A DNA stretch of 54,675 nucleotides from Clostridiales bacterium (GTDB lineage: Bacteria > Bacillota > Clostridia > Oscillospirales > Oscillospiraceae). Location: NCBI GenBank assembly GCA_022772525.1, contig JALFAD010000012.1, forward strand, positions 1 through 54,675. The letters run 5' to 3'. Below, in pieces: positions 1-6,318 of the stretch. The stretch's first letter is position 1. Each line of letters begins with the position of its first letter. The position numbers and the translations under genes are program-made. Under the pieces are notes generated by a model. It was not told the DNA's origin. It did not search any database and worked only from the letters and a program-made list of their open reading frames with translations.

Positions 1-109
1 GTGCCGGTGGTTTGCACTAGCCCCCTTAGGGCATTTTTCTGGCTGAGCCTAAAGGCTCGTCGAAAGGTCTGCCAACCGCATTTCTTTCACGGGCTGCCCC
101 TAAAGGGGC

Positions 110-592
110 TTACTTAAACCTGCCCTCTTTTACTGGCTCACCCGTGAACGGGTCGACATACTCTTTTATGGACATTTGGTCTTCTGCGTAATCTTCTTGT
201 AACTGATTGCGGATGTACTGCTCTATCGCCTTTCTGTTCTTTCCTACCGTACTCACATAATATCCACGGCACCAGAAATGACGGTTGCCATACTTGTACT
301 TAAGGTTTGCATATTTTTCGAATATCATTAAGCTGCTCTTTCCCTTTAAATACCCCACAAACTGTGATACGCTGTATTTCGGCGGTATTGACACGAGCAT
401 ATGGATATGATCTTAGCACGCTTCTGCTTCGATAATCTCTACTCCCTTGTACTCGCACAACTTTCGGATCATCTGTCCTATGTCCTGCTTTATCTTTCCG
501 TAGATGATTTGTCGACGATATTTCGGGGCAAATACGATATGGTTTTTACATTCCCACTGCGTGTGTGCTAAACTACTGGTGTCAAGTTTCAT
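110..592 (-). pseudogene. tnpA: IS200-type transposase TnpA, interrupted by an in-frame stop
   Basis: The reading frame starts at 592 (MKLDTSSLAH) after AAAGGAGGAATCAAGTCTGG, a strong ribosome-binding site. It runs through FAPKYRRQIIYGKIKQDIG and CEYKGVEIIEAEAC, typical of IS200 transposases. It then meets TAA at 413-415 and continues in frame as DHIHMLVSIPPKYSVSQ to the true stop at 110-112. DHIH is the HUH metal-binding motif, and the Tyr in AIEQYIRNQ fits the single catalytic tyrosine of the Y1 family. Family members normally have a sense codon between EAC and DHIH. Full length would be about 160 residues, the usual size. The element is probably immobile unless the stop is suppressed or is a sequence error. 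Confidence 0.85.
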
Positions 593-604
593 CCAGACTT
601 GATT

Positions 605-660
605 CCTCCTTTGATTTCTGAGTTGTGGTTGGCAGACCTCTCCTAGTATATCAAAGGAGG
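605..660 (-). promoter_or_regulatory. Hairpin that sequesters the tnpA ribosome-binding site
   Basis: Plus-strand 605-615 (CCTCCTTTGAT) and 650-660 (ATCAAAGGAGG) are perfect 11-bp inverted repeats. In the tnpA mRNA the upstream arm CCTCCTTTGAT would pair with the Shine-Dalgarno arm ATCAAAGGAGG just before the start at 592. Translation-inhibiting 5' structures are known for IS200 tnpA transcripts. The role here is inferred from the pairing. Confidence 0.65.
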
Positions 661-693
661 ATATTTTTTCTACTCATAGCTAAAGCTTTTTGG

Positions 694-716
694 AACCACC
701 AGCCGGGCTGGTGGTT
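694..716 (+). terminator. GC-rich hairpin with T-rich tail
   Basis: 694-704 and 706-716 are perfect inverted repeats (AACCACCAGCC / GGCTGGTGGTT) followed on the plus strand by TTCTTT. It could stop transcription entering from the insertion sequence side. No plus-strand gene ends here, so its client is unknown. Confidence 0.45.
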
Positions 717-726
717 TTCTTTAACC

Positions 727-772
727 AAAAAAGCACTTTAGATGCAACTTTTTGCAAGTTGCATCTAAAGTG
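727..772 (-). terminator. Strong intrinsic terminator, probably the original tRNA operon terminator
   Basis: A 17-bp perfect stem (756-772 with 734-750) has a 5-nt loop. On the minus strand it is followed by C and then six T. It lies just beyond the tRNA-Cys-like 3' end at 784-794. It therefore looks like the terminator that followed tRNA-Cys before the 3.2 kb element inserted. It would also end the HEPN transcript. Confidence 0.8.
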
Positions 773-783
773 TTGGGTAAATA

Positions 784-794
784 TGGAGGTACCG
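784..794 (-). other. Distal attachment site (copy of the tRNA-Cys 3' end)
   Basis: TGGAGGTACCG here is identical to 3939-3949, which encodes the 3' acceptor strand, discriminator U and CCA of tRNA-Cys. Identity continues in patches inward: the T-loop string TTTGAAC recurs at the same offset. There is no anticodon or D arm here, so it is not a second tRNA. An intrinsic terminator follows outside it, as expected for the chromosomal side of an integrated element. Confidence 0.7.
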
Positions 795-879
795 GCCACT
801 TTTGAACTCCCGGATGCGAGTTCTTTTTTCTGTATTTCATCAAATACTTTCGTTCGCAAGTTTCGACATTGCCTACTCT

Positions 880-2213
880 TCAGAACATCCTTATCAGAAC
901 TTCCTTGATTTTTGCCTGTGGAACACCAGCTCTTCTCAGATTCATTACATAGATAAAACACCGAAGTATCTGATACGTTGCAATTTCAACGTTTCCTGGT
1001 CTTTGAATTTCCCCATGTGCTGTTTGGTTACGGAACGAAGCATAGGCTTCCGCCAAGTCAGTTCCTTCCGGAATTCCATATATCCTACAAATACGCTGTA
1101 TAGATTCTCCCGTTTCTGCTTCATATAACGTTTGGCACGCTTCAAACTTTTCCTTAAGCGTGGTATCTGCACGCTCAATTAGTCTTCTGAAACTTCTCCA
1201 TGCAGTATAGACCTTCCTGTTTGTTTAACTGCGGATTCAATTGTCATTAGGAGTCTCATTTTTGCTTCGTAAAATGCAGGATCATTTTGAGCCTTAAAAT
1301 TTGGAAAAGCATCATCAAACTCCCCCTCGAAACAGATTGCATTATTTAGCCATTTCGATGCATCTATTACTCGGTCCGCCCTTCGGTTTTCCGGATAGAA
1401 AAACGGATTAAATCTTTTTGACTCTCTTCTCTCTGCAATCTGGGCAAATAATACTGGAAAACATTCATCGGAAACATCCAGGAGGGTAATACTACGCAGT
1501 GCGCTCGGCGAGTACTGTTCATTCTCCGCCTGAAAAACAACCGCCCTTCCGCGTCGATGATATTTTCCGTCATTATCCTTCTCGAATAGCCTGATCCTTT
1601 CCAATGGGATATTCTTTTGAAAATTCACAAATTCCAGGAAATCCATGAGATATAAACTATGTTTCAGAATATCATGTGGTTCCTTCTTCTCCCCAAATGA
1701 CATACTCAGCAAAGATTCCGCTGTTCCTAGTAGCTTTTTTTCAAACGCCAGATTGAAACTCATATAAATGTTCAAGCCAAGTTGGATTCTTTCCCCGTGA
1801 ATTACACATTCGTAATCTCGTTTGTAGGCCTCCGCATCTCGTGGCTTAATCCCTGTCACCCTCATATGGTCATCGTCTTCTATTTGATATGCGTTTCTGG
1901 GTGAATAGAATCCGTTGATTCCTTCAGAATAGAAATCAATTCTGTCAAACGAGGTTTTGCCATTCTCTAAAACAACGTATCCTAGTATTGACAATTTCAC
2001 TTCCATTACAAATTGTATGCTATCACTTTTTAAAACCTTACAACCGATAAAAACAACGCTTCGATTGTTGTTCGTAACACCCTGAATTGCTTCAATATAT
2101 GTCTCCCCCTTAAAATCATCCTTATATTGAAACGGTACCTGCGGAATGGTTAGAATCTGTCCTTCCAGTACAAACGGGTATTCTTTTTTTCGATGCTCAA
2201 ACACGCCATACAT
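880..2213 (-). pseudogene. ApeA-like anti-phage HEPN protein, split by a frameshift
   Basis: The first frame (start 2213, MYGVFEHRKKE) runs 344 codons to TAA at 1179-1181. The protein continues in the -1 frame, which is open from 1224 to the TGA at 880-882 (114 residues: TNRKVYTAWRSFRRLIERAD onward). That second part holds RNQTAH, the R-x4-H catalytic motif of HEPN ribonucleases, in a helical context. The two frames overlap at 1182-1224, so a single indel near the AAACAAACAGG stretch explains the split; the repaired protein would be about 440 residues. The architecture, a long mixed alpha/beta N-terminal region and a C-terminal HEPN domain, resembles ApeA-type abortive infection proteins. The start is weak (GGAAAAATG), which suggests translation coupled to tnpV. 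The family assignment is inferred from motif and layout, not from a search. Confidence 0.6.
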
Positions 2214-2511
2214 TTTTTCCGATATGCTGCACCCATGCCATCAGATCAGCAGCTTTCAATTCTTCTGTCACTCCCTCGGCAATTTTCATCTGATCGATCA
2301 TCCGCTCCAGCCGGTCCTGCGCCTGCTGGTTCAGATCAGCAAGGTATGTCCACAGCTTGCCGGACAGAAGCAGACAGTTGTACTGAATAGGCTTGTGCTC
2401 TTTCAGATACTCTCGGTGCATCCGCCCCCACTTGCCAATGGGACGGGTTTCTTCCGGCAGCGTCAGGTCTGGAATGTAGTAGTCTCCGACGCGAATGTAC
2501 TGAATCTTCAT
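2197..2511 (-). CDS. tnpV: TnpV-family transposon protein, C-terminally truncated
   Basis: The 104-residue product begins MKIQYIRVGDYYIPDLTLPE and contains RPIGKWGRMHREYLKEH, LLSGKLWTYLADLN and AEGVTEELKAADLMAWV. These are characteristic of TnpV proteins of Clostridia transposons, whose function is not established. Family members continue after the W-V with an Arg/Glu-rich tail of about 20 residues. Here the match breaks off at WVQ and ends in an unrelated IGKNVWRV. The break coincides with the start of the HEPN gene, which overlaps it by 17 bases. The start is set by AAGGAGGGTTTTCT, and the gene lies 12 bases after the integrase stop, so the two are probably co-transcribed. Confidence 0.8.
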   Translation of the reverse strand: MKIQYIRVGDYYIPDLTLPEETRPIGKWGRMHREYLKEHKPIQYNCLLLSGKLWTYLADLNQQAQDRLERMIDQMKIAEGVTEELKAADLMAWVQHIGKNVWRV

Positions 2512-2523
2512 AGAAAACCCTCC

Positions 2524-3678
2524 TTAGAACTCATCATCGAGTTGCGCAACGGCATTGTGGTCGATATTTTCAAACAGGTGGATGTAGGTATCCAGCGTAA
2601 TCTGGATATTGGCGTGACCCAGCAGCTTGGAAATGGTTTTGATGTCCACTTTCTTCGCGAACAGGGTGCTGGCGAATGTATGCCGCAGGGAATGCACCCC
2701 CGTCTTTTCAATACCGATGTTTTTGAGCATATAGTAGAAGGTTCTTTCCAATCTTTCCGGCGGGACAAGATTCTGCTTGCTATCACAAATGATATAGGGA
2801 CTATTGGGATACTTTGCGCAAAGCCTCTCCAGCGCCTCTGTCGCCCTCTTGTTCAAGGGAAGTACTCTGTCACTGGAATAGGTTTTCGTGCTGTTGTAGA
2901 CAAGCTCCTTCCCTCCTGCACGTTCACCATCTGCATCCCGTTTCAAAACCGACTGCACATTTCTGCGGATATGCAGCGTTTTCTTTTCCTTATCCCAGTC
3001 CTGCTTTTCCAAACCGATGGCTTCACCCATCCGTATACCGGTATTCAGCATCAGGATATAGGCGTCTCCGTACACATAGATGGGTTTACCGTTACTGTAG
3101 GTTCTTCCAGCCTCCTCAATGATCCGCAGGCATTCTTCCCGATTGAAGAATCGTATCTCCTTTTGGGGAAACTGCCGTTTGTCCGGCATCTTGACCAGCA
3201 AAATGGGGTTCTTCACAATATCCTCTTTCACCGTTGCATGGGTCAGCACCTGACGCATACAGTCATACGCCTTTTTGACTGTGGAATACGAATGTCCCTG
3301 TTTCTCCTTCATGTCGGAAATCATAAGCTGAATATCATCCGCCGTCAGCTTTTGAAGCTGAATCATCCCTAGCGCAGGGATAATGTGATTCCTGACAGTC
3401 TTTTCAATCGCATCGTAGCTGCTGTCCTTGATGCTTCCCTTTTTGTACAGCTTCAGCCAGTTCAGAATGTATTCCTCCACGGACACCTTTGTACTGTCCG
3501 TTTTGCAGCCGCCCTGGTTAAACTCCTTGATCTTCCGCTTTACCTCCGCCTGACTTTTTCCTGAGAAGCATTTGTACTTTGGCTTTCCGTCTGCTCCCCT
3601 TCCCATGTAGATTCTGCCCACCCAACTGCCATTGGGTCTTTGGTAGACAGTTCCCGTCCCGTTGTCTCGTCTTGCCAT
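2524..3678 (-). CDS. Tyrosine recombinase (integrase) of the tRNA-Cys element
   Basis: The 384-residue product has the usual order: an N-terminal arm-binding region (MARRDNGTGTVYQRPNGSW), a SAM-like core-binding domain, and a C-terminal catalytic domain. All catalytic residues are visible: Arg in LNTGIRMGEA, H-x-x-R in HSLRHTFAS, His in LLGHANIQ and the nucleophile Tyr in LDTYIHLF. It should insert and excise the element at the tRNA-Cys 3' end. The start at 3678 is chosen over longer options because GGAGG lies 8 bases upstream. It is the first gene of the operon, facing away from the tRNA, and its promoter carries a LexA box. It resembles integrases of Gram-positive conjugative transposons and phages. 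Confidence 0.93.
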   Translation of the reverse strand: MARRDNGTGTVYQRPNGSWVGRIYMGRGADGKPKYKCFSGKSQAEVKRKIKEFNQGGCKTDSTKVSVEEYILNWLKLYKKGSIKDSSYDAIEKTVRNHIIPALGMIQLQKLTADDIQLMISDMKEKQGHSYSTVKKAYDCMRQVLTHATVKEDIVKNPILLVKMPDKRQFPQKEIRFFNREECLRIIEEAGRTYSNGKPIYVYGDAYILMLNTGIRMGEAIGLEKQDWDKEKKTLHIRRNVQSVLKRDADGERAGGKELVYNSTKTYSSDRVLPLNKRATEALERLCAKYPNSPYIICDSKQNLVPPERLERTFYYMLKNIGIEKTGVHSLRHTFASTLFAKKVDIKTISKLLGHANIQITLDTYIHLFENIDHNAVAQLDDEF

Positions 3679-3780
3679 GTTCATGTCCTCCGAAAAATGA
3701 TTAACAGCGAGGGCATTTTTGATAATCATCTGTTAACAATATTTTTGTAACAGCGTGTCACAAAGTAACACCAACTATCA

Positions 3781-3809
3781 AATATACGAACGCCTGTTCG
3801 ATATCTTAA
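3781..3809 (-). promoter_or_regulatory. Integrase promoter with a LexA (SOS) box in the spacer
   Basis: On the minus strand TTAAGA (3804-3809) and TATATT (3781-3786) are separated by exactly 17 bases. The spacer contains CGAACAGGCGTTCG (3787-3800), a perfect match to the Gram-positive LexA/DinR palindrome CGAAC-N4-GTTCG. LexA bound there would block the promoter, so DNA damage should induce the integrase operon. Further down the leader GTAACA occurs twice, a possible site for other regulators. Confidence 0.7.
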
Positions 3810-3900
3810 GAGTATTCTAGCATACGGCGAAACGAAAGTAAAGAGCAAAATAGTTCAGTAATTCCGGCATATTACAGTCAGATTTCCAAGTATTAAACGC

Positions 3901-3933
3901 AAAAAATCGGTATTCCATTTCTGGAATACCGAT
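3901..3933 (-). terminator. Terminator of the tRNA operon, supplied by the element
   Basis: An 11-bp perfect stem (3923-3933 with 3906-3916, ATCGGTATTCC / GGAATACCGAT) has a 6-nt loop. It is followed on the minus strand by a run of T. It starts 6 bases after the tRNA-Cys CCA end. By the att model it belongs to the integrated element and replaces the displaced terminator at 727-772. Confidence 0.85.
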
Positions 3934-3938
3934 CAACT

Positions 3939-3949
3939 TGGAGGTACCG
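3939..3949 (-). other. Proximal attachment site inside tRNA-Cys
   Basis: TGGAGGTACCG is the plus-strand image of the last 11 nucleotides of tRNA-Cys (CGGTACC, U, CCA). It is repeated exactly at 784-794. Integration at a tRNA 3' end that regenerates the tRNA is standard for tyrosine-recombinase elements. Confidence 0.7.
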
Positions 3950-4013
3950 ACCCGATTTGAACGGGTGAATGAGAGTTTTGCAGACTCTTGCCTTACCACT
4001 TGGCCACGGTACC
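3939..4013 (-). tRNA. tRNA-Cys(GCA)
   Basis: The cloverleaf has acceptor GGTACCG/CGGTACC, anticodon GCA in CTGCAAA context, T-loop GTTCAAAT, discriminator U73 (a cysteine identity element) and an encoded CCA. It is the last gene of the five-tRNA string and the integration target of the adjacent element. Confidence 0.95.
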
Positions 4014-4020
4014 GTATGAA

Positions 4021-4048
4021 ATAAGGAACGCTTATGTGCGTTCCTTAT
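4021..4048 (-). other. Hairpin between tRNA-Gly and tRNA-Cys
   Basis: 4021-4031 and 4038-4048 are perfect 11-bp inverted repeats with a 6-nt loop. The minus-strand tail is ATTTCAT-like and weak in T, so it is at best a partial terminator. It could also guide processing of the tRNA precursor. Confidence 0.4.
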
Positions 4049-4053
4049 CTGTT

Positions 4054-4129
4054 TGGAGCGGGTGACGGGGCTCGAACCCGCTACCTCCACCTTGGCAAGG
4101 TGGCGCTCTACCAGATGAGCTACACCCGC
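4054..4129 (-). tRNA. tRNA-Gly(GCC)
   Basis: The cloverleaf has acceptor GCGGGTG/CACCCGC, anticodon loop CTTGCCAAG with anticodon GCC, T-loop GGTTCGAGCC and an encoded CCA. Confidence 0.95.
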
Positions 4130-4208
4130 ATCTTGGCTCCCTACTGGGAACCATGGTGCTGACTACCGGAATGAAATCCCTTCAACTCCGCTGTCAAATT
4201 GTGAAAAC

Positions 4209-4284
<76 letters not shown>

Positions 4285-4329
4285 ATACGAGGAAGAAAAT
4301 CTTCCTCAACGCACCGAAATGCATTTAAA

Positions 4330-4406
4330 TGGCGACCCGGAACGGACTCGAACCGTCGACCTCCAGCGTGACAGGCTGGCGTGCTAACCGACTGCACCAC
4401 CGGGCC
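4330..4406 (-). tRNA. tRNA-Asp(GTC)
   Basis: The cloverleaf has acceptor GGCCCGG with CCGGGTC (one G-U pair), anticodon loop CTGTCAC with anticodon GTC, and T-loop GGTTCGAGTCC. It ends in G-CCA, with G73 as expected for tRNA-Asp. Confidence 0.95.
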
Positions 4407-4413
4407 AGATTGG

Positions 4414-4489
4414 TGGTGGGAACAACAGGGCTCGAACCTGTGACCTCCTGCTTGTAAGGCAGATGCTCTCCCAGCTGAGCTATGCTCCC
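4414..4489 (-). tRNA. tRNA-Val(TAC)
   Basis: The cloverleaf has acceptor GGGAGCA with TGTTCCC, anticodon loop CTTACAA with anticodon TAC, T-loop GGTTCGAGCCC and an encoded CCA. It is the first gene of the Val-Asp-Phe-Gly-Cys string. Confidence 0.95.
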
Positions 4490-4532
4490 GAACGCGCATT
4501 CGGTGGTGTTGCTCACCTCAGCGACGTGGTTC

Positions 4533-4561
4533 ATTATACATAAAACCCACCAATTTGTCAA
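4533..4561 (-). promoter_or_regulatory. Promoter of the tRNA operon
   Basis: On the minus strand TTGACA (4556-4561), a 17-base spacer and TATAAT (4533-4538) form a perfect vegetative promoter 44 bases upstream of tRNA-Val. The 4562-4635 stretch between it and hslO holds nothing else recognised. Confidence 0.9.
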
Positions 4562-4635
4562 GTATTTTTTTCTGTTTTTTTCGTTGGATTCTGTCTGTCA
4601 GTTTTCCATGGAATCAGAGAAAAAACAGGACAAAA

Positions 4636-5514
4636 TCATATCTTTTTCAGAAGTTCCGCCACATCCTCCGGCGTGAAGGTATACACCGTGTCGCAGAACT
4701 GGCACTCCACCGGGAAGGGCTTGCCCTCCTCCATGATCTGGGTCAGCTCCTCCCGACCAAGGCTGATCAGGACGCTTTCCACCCGCTCCCGGGAGCAATA
4801 GCACCTGTAGCTGACCTCTGCGGTTTCCATGAACACCACGCCCAGGCTGCCGCAAACCTGACCCAGAATGTCCTCCGGCGTCATGCCCGCTTCCAGCATG
4901 GGGGTTACCGCGCCGGCGCGCTGAATGCCCGCTTCCAAGGCGGAAATGGTCTCCTCCGGTGCGCCGGGCAGCAGCTGCAAAAGATAGCCGCCCGCCACCT
5001 TGACGCTGGTATCCCGGTCCACCAGCACGCCGAGAGCACAGGCCGTAGGAATCTGCTCGCTCTGAACAAAATAGGCGGTCACGTCATCGCCAATCTCGCC
5101 GGACACCAGCTCCGTAGAGCCGATGTAGGGCTCCTTCATCTGCAAGTCCCGAATCACCGTAATGGTGCCGTTTGTGCCCACTGTCGCGCCCACGTCCAGC
5201 TTGCCGGGATACTTCTCCACCAGCGGCACCCGCGGCTCCGTTACATAGCCCCGGACGTTGCCTTCCGCGTCGGACACCACGGTAATGGTTCCGATGGGGC
5301 CGCCGCCCCGGATCTGCAGGGTCATGGAGCCGTTTTCCACCTTCTGCATATTGCCCATCATGGAAGCCGCCGTCAGCGCCCGCCCGAAGGCCGCTGTGGC
5401 ATTGGGCGTGGTCTTCTGAATCTCCGCGCCCCGGCGAACAAGCTCCGTGGAGCGGATGGCCACCACCTTCACGAAGCCGTCCATGCTCATTCCCCGAACC
5501 AGATAATCCTTCAT
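4636..5514 (-). CDS. hslO: Redox-regulated chaperone Hsp33
   Basis: The 292-residue protein matches Hsp33 in length and layout: an N-terminal substrate-binding core (MKDYLVRGMSMDG; GGGPIGTITVVSD; LVSGEIGDDVTAYF) and a C-terminal zinc switch with cysteines in CYCS and CQFC. In the family, oxidation releases zinc, unfolds the switch and turns on holdase activity in the cytoplasm under oxidative stress. The second cysteine pair is followed by DTVYTFTPEDV, the usual tail. The start at 5514 overlaps the stop of the upstream methyltransferase by 4 bases, which implies translational coupling. The ribosome site is modest (GGGAAG). Confidence 0.95.
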   Translation of the reverse strand: MKDYLVRGMSMDGFVKVVAIRSTELVRRGAEIQKTTPNATAAFGRALTAASMMGNMQKVENGSMTLQIRGGGPIGTITVVSDAEGNVRGYVTEPRVPLVEKYPGKLDVGATVGTNGTITVIRDLQMKEPYIGSTELVSGEIGDDVTAYFVQSEQIPTACALGVLVDRDTSVKVAGGYLLQLLPGAPEETISALEAGIQRAGAVTPMLEAGMTPEDILGQVCGSLGVVFMETAEVSYRCYCSRERVESVLISLGREELTQIMEEGKPFPVECQFCDTVYTFTPEDVAELLKKI

Positions 5515-6260
5515 CGTATTCTTCCCTTTCTTGCTTTGAAATAAATCCGCTGTTCCCCTGCCCGGGGCAGCTCCATGCGGCGGTCGCCGTAGACACGGAT
5601 GCCCGTGAAGCCCGCCGCCTTCAAAAAGCCCGTCAGCTGCTCCGCGCTGTAAGCATACTCCCGATGTTCCTCGAAGGAGCGCCGCCAAAGTCTGCCCTGC
5701 CGCTGGAACAGATCCATGCCATAGGAGCAGATATTGGTTTTCCCGTCAAATTCTCCCCGCCAGACGCAGTAGACGTCATCGTCCTCGTCCAGAAACACCT
5801 GCCCATCCATGGCCCGGAGCTTTTCCGGGGTGTTCACGTCAAAAATAAAAATGCCGCCGGGATTCAGCGCCCGGTAAACCCGCCGGATTGTTTCGGCACA
5901 GTCATTGGGGTCGGTGATGTAGTCCAGGCTATCCAGCGCGCACACCGCCAAATCCACGCCCCGGGGCAGAAGCAAATCTTGCAGGCGCTGGCACACGAAG
6001 CGGGGTGGGTTGTCCATATTGCCCGCCTTCTGCTGGGCCACAGTCAGCATTTCCTCGGACATATCCACACCGGTGACCTTCAGCCCTTGTCTGGCAAGAA
6101 GCATGCTGACCGATCCGGTTCCGCAGGCGAGGTCAACGGCGGTTCTGGGACGCAGGCCCTCAGCCGTCAGGATCTCCCGGTAGAAGGCCACCGTTGCCCC
6201 ATAGTCCACATCGTTTGTCAGGCGGTCATAGCTTGCCGCCAGCGCTTCATACGCGCCCAT
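5511..6260 (-). CDS. Class I SAM-dependent methyltransferase
   Basis: The 249-residue protein has motif I VDLACGTGSVSMLLA, the acidic end of strand 2 (VTGVDMSEEM), motif II LAVCALDSLDYI and the strand-5 LNPGGIFIFDVNTPEKL. This is the fold of ubiquinone/SAM-type methyltransferases found next to hslO or wall genes in many Clostridia. The substrate is unknown. The start at 6260 (MGAYEALAASYDRL) is preferred because AGGTGG lies 5 bases upstream; a GTG at 6269 is possible. It forms a two-gene operon with hslO and is cut off from ftsZ by a terminator. Confidence 0.85.
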   Translation of the reverse strand: MGAYEALAASYDRLTNDVDYGATVAFYREILTAEGLRPRTAVDLACGTGSVSMLLARQGLKVTGVDMSEEMLTVAQQKAGNMDNPPRFVCQRLQDLLLPRGVDLAVCALDSLDYITDPNDCAETIRRVYRALNPGGIFIFDVNTPEKLRAMDGQVFLDEDDDVYCVWRGEFDGKTNICSYGMDLFQRQGRLWRRSFEEHREYAYSAEQLTGFLKAAGFTGIRVYGDRRMELPRAGEQRIYFKARKGRIR

Positions 6261-6280
6261 AAAGTCCACCTCACAGAAAA

Positions 6281-6307
6281 CATCCCGACCCGCTTGGGGT
6301 CGGGATG
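6281..6307 (-). terminator. Terminator after ftsZ
   Basis: CATCCCGACC (6281-6290) pairs with GGTCGGGATG (6298-6307). On the minus strand the stem is followed by TTTTCTG. It lies 12 bases past the ftsZ stop and marks the end of the dcw transcript. Confidence 0.85.
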
Positions 6308-6318
6308 CAGAAAAACTC

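Larger units (their letters stand above)
20..660 (-). mobile_element. IS200/IS605-type insertion sequence, single-gene
   Basis: The unit holds one tnpA-like gene (110-592) and no tnpB. Downstream of the gene there are three small hairpins: 20-23/29-32, 45-49/54-58 and 96-100/105-109. The last two have a TAAA loop and the first a CTTA-type loop, in keeping with the subterminal palindromes that Y1-transposase elements recognise. Upstream of the gene is a larger hairpin, 605-615/650-660. A 13-bp perfect inverted repeat, 65-77 and 627-639, also brackets the gene. Exact ends cannot be fixed without a second copy, so the limits given are approximate. Confidence 0.7.
784..3949 (-). mobile_element. 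Compact integrative element in tRNA-Cys carrying a HEPN gene
   Basis: The bounds are the 11-bp direct repeats 784-794 and 3939-3949. Contents, read from the tRNA: an element-supplied terminator (3901-3933), a promoter with a LexA box (3781-3809), tyrosine integrase, truncated tnpV, and an ApeA-like HEPN gene split by a frameshift. The cargo is visibly richer in A+T than the flanking housekeeping genes. There is no replication, relaxase or structural phage gene, so it would be a minimal integrative or satellite-type island. Insertion leaves the tRNA intact. The limits rest on a short repeat and need an empty-site comparison. Confidence 0.7.

Noticed and set aside
784..830. A second tRNA-Cys gene
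   Set aside because: Only the 3' acceptor strand and a T-loop-like string are present; no anticodon or D arm precedes it and the T stem does not pair. It fits an attachment-site copy.
680..961. A minus-strand frame of 93 codons at the left edge
   Set aside because: It runs through the terminator hairpins and the attachment site and is out of frame with the HEPN C-terminus that explains 880-1224.
1182..1235. Programmed -1 frameshifting in the HEPN gene
   Set aside because: No X-XXY-YYZ slippery heptamer in the right phase and no clear downstream stem were found near AAACAAACAGG; a simple indel is more likely.
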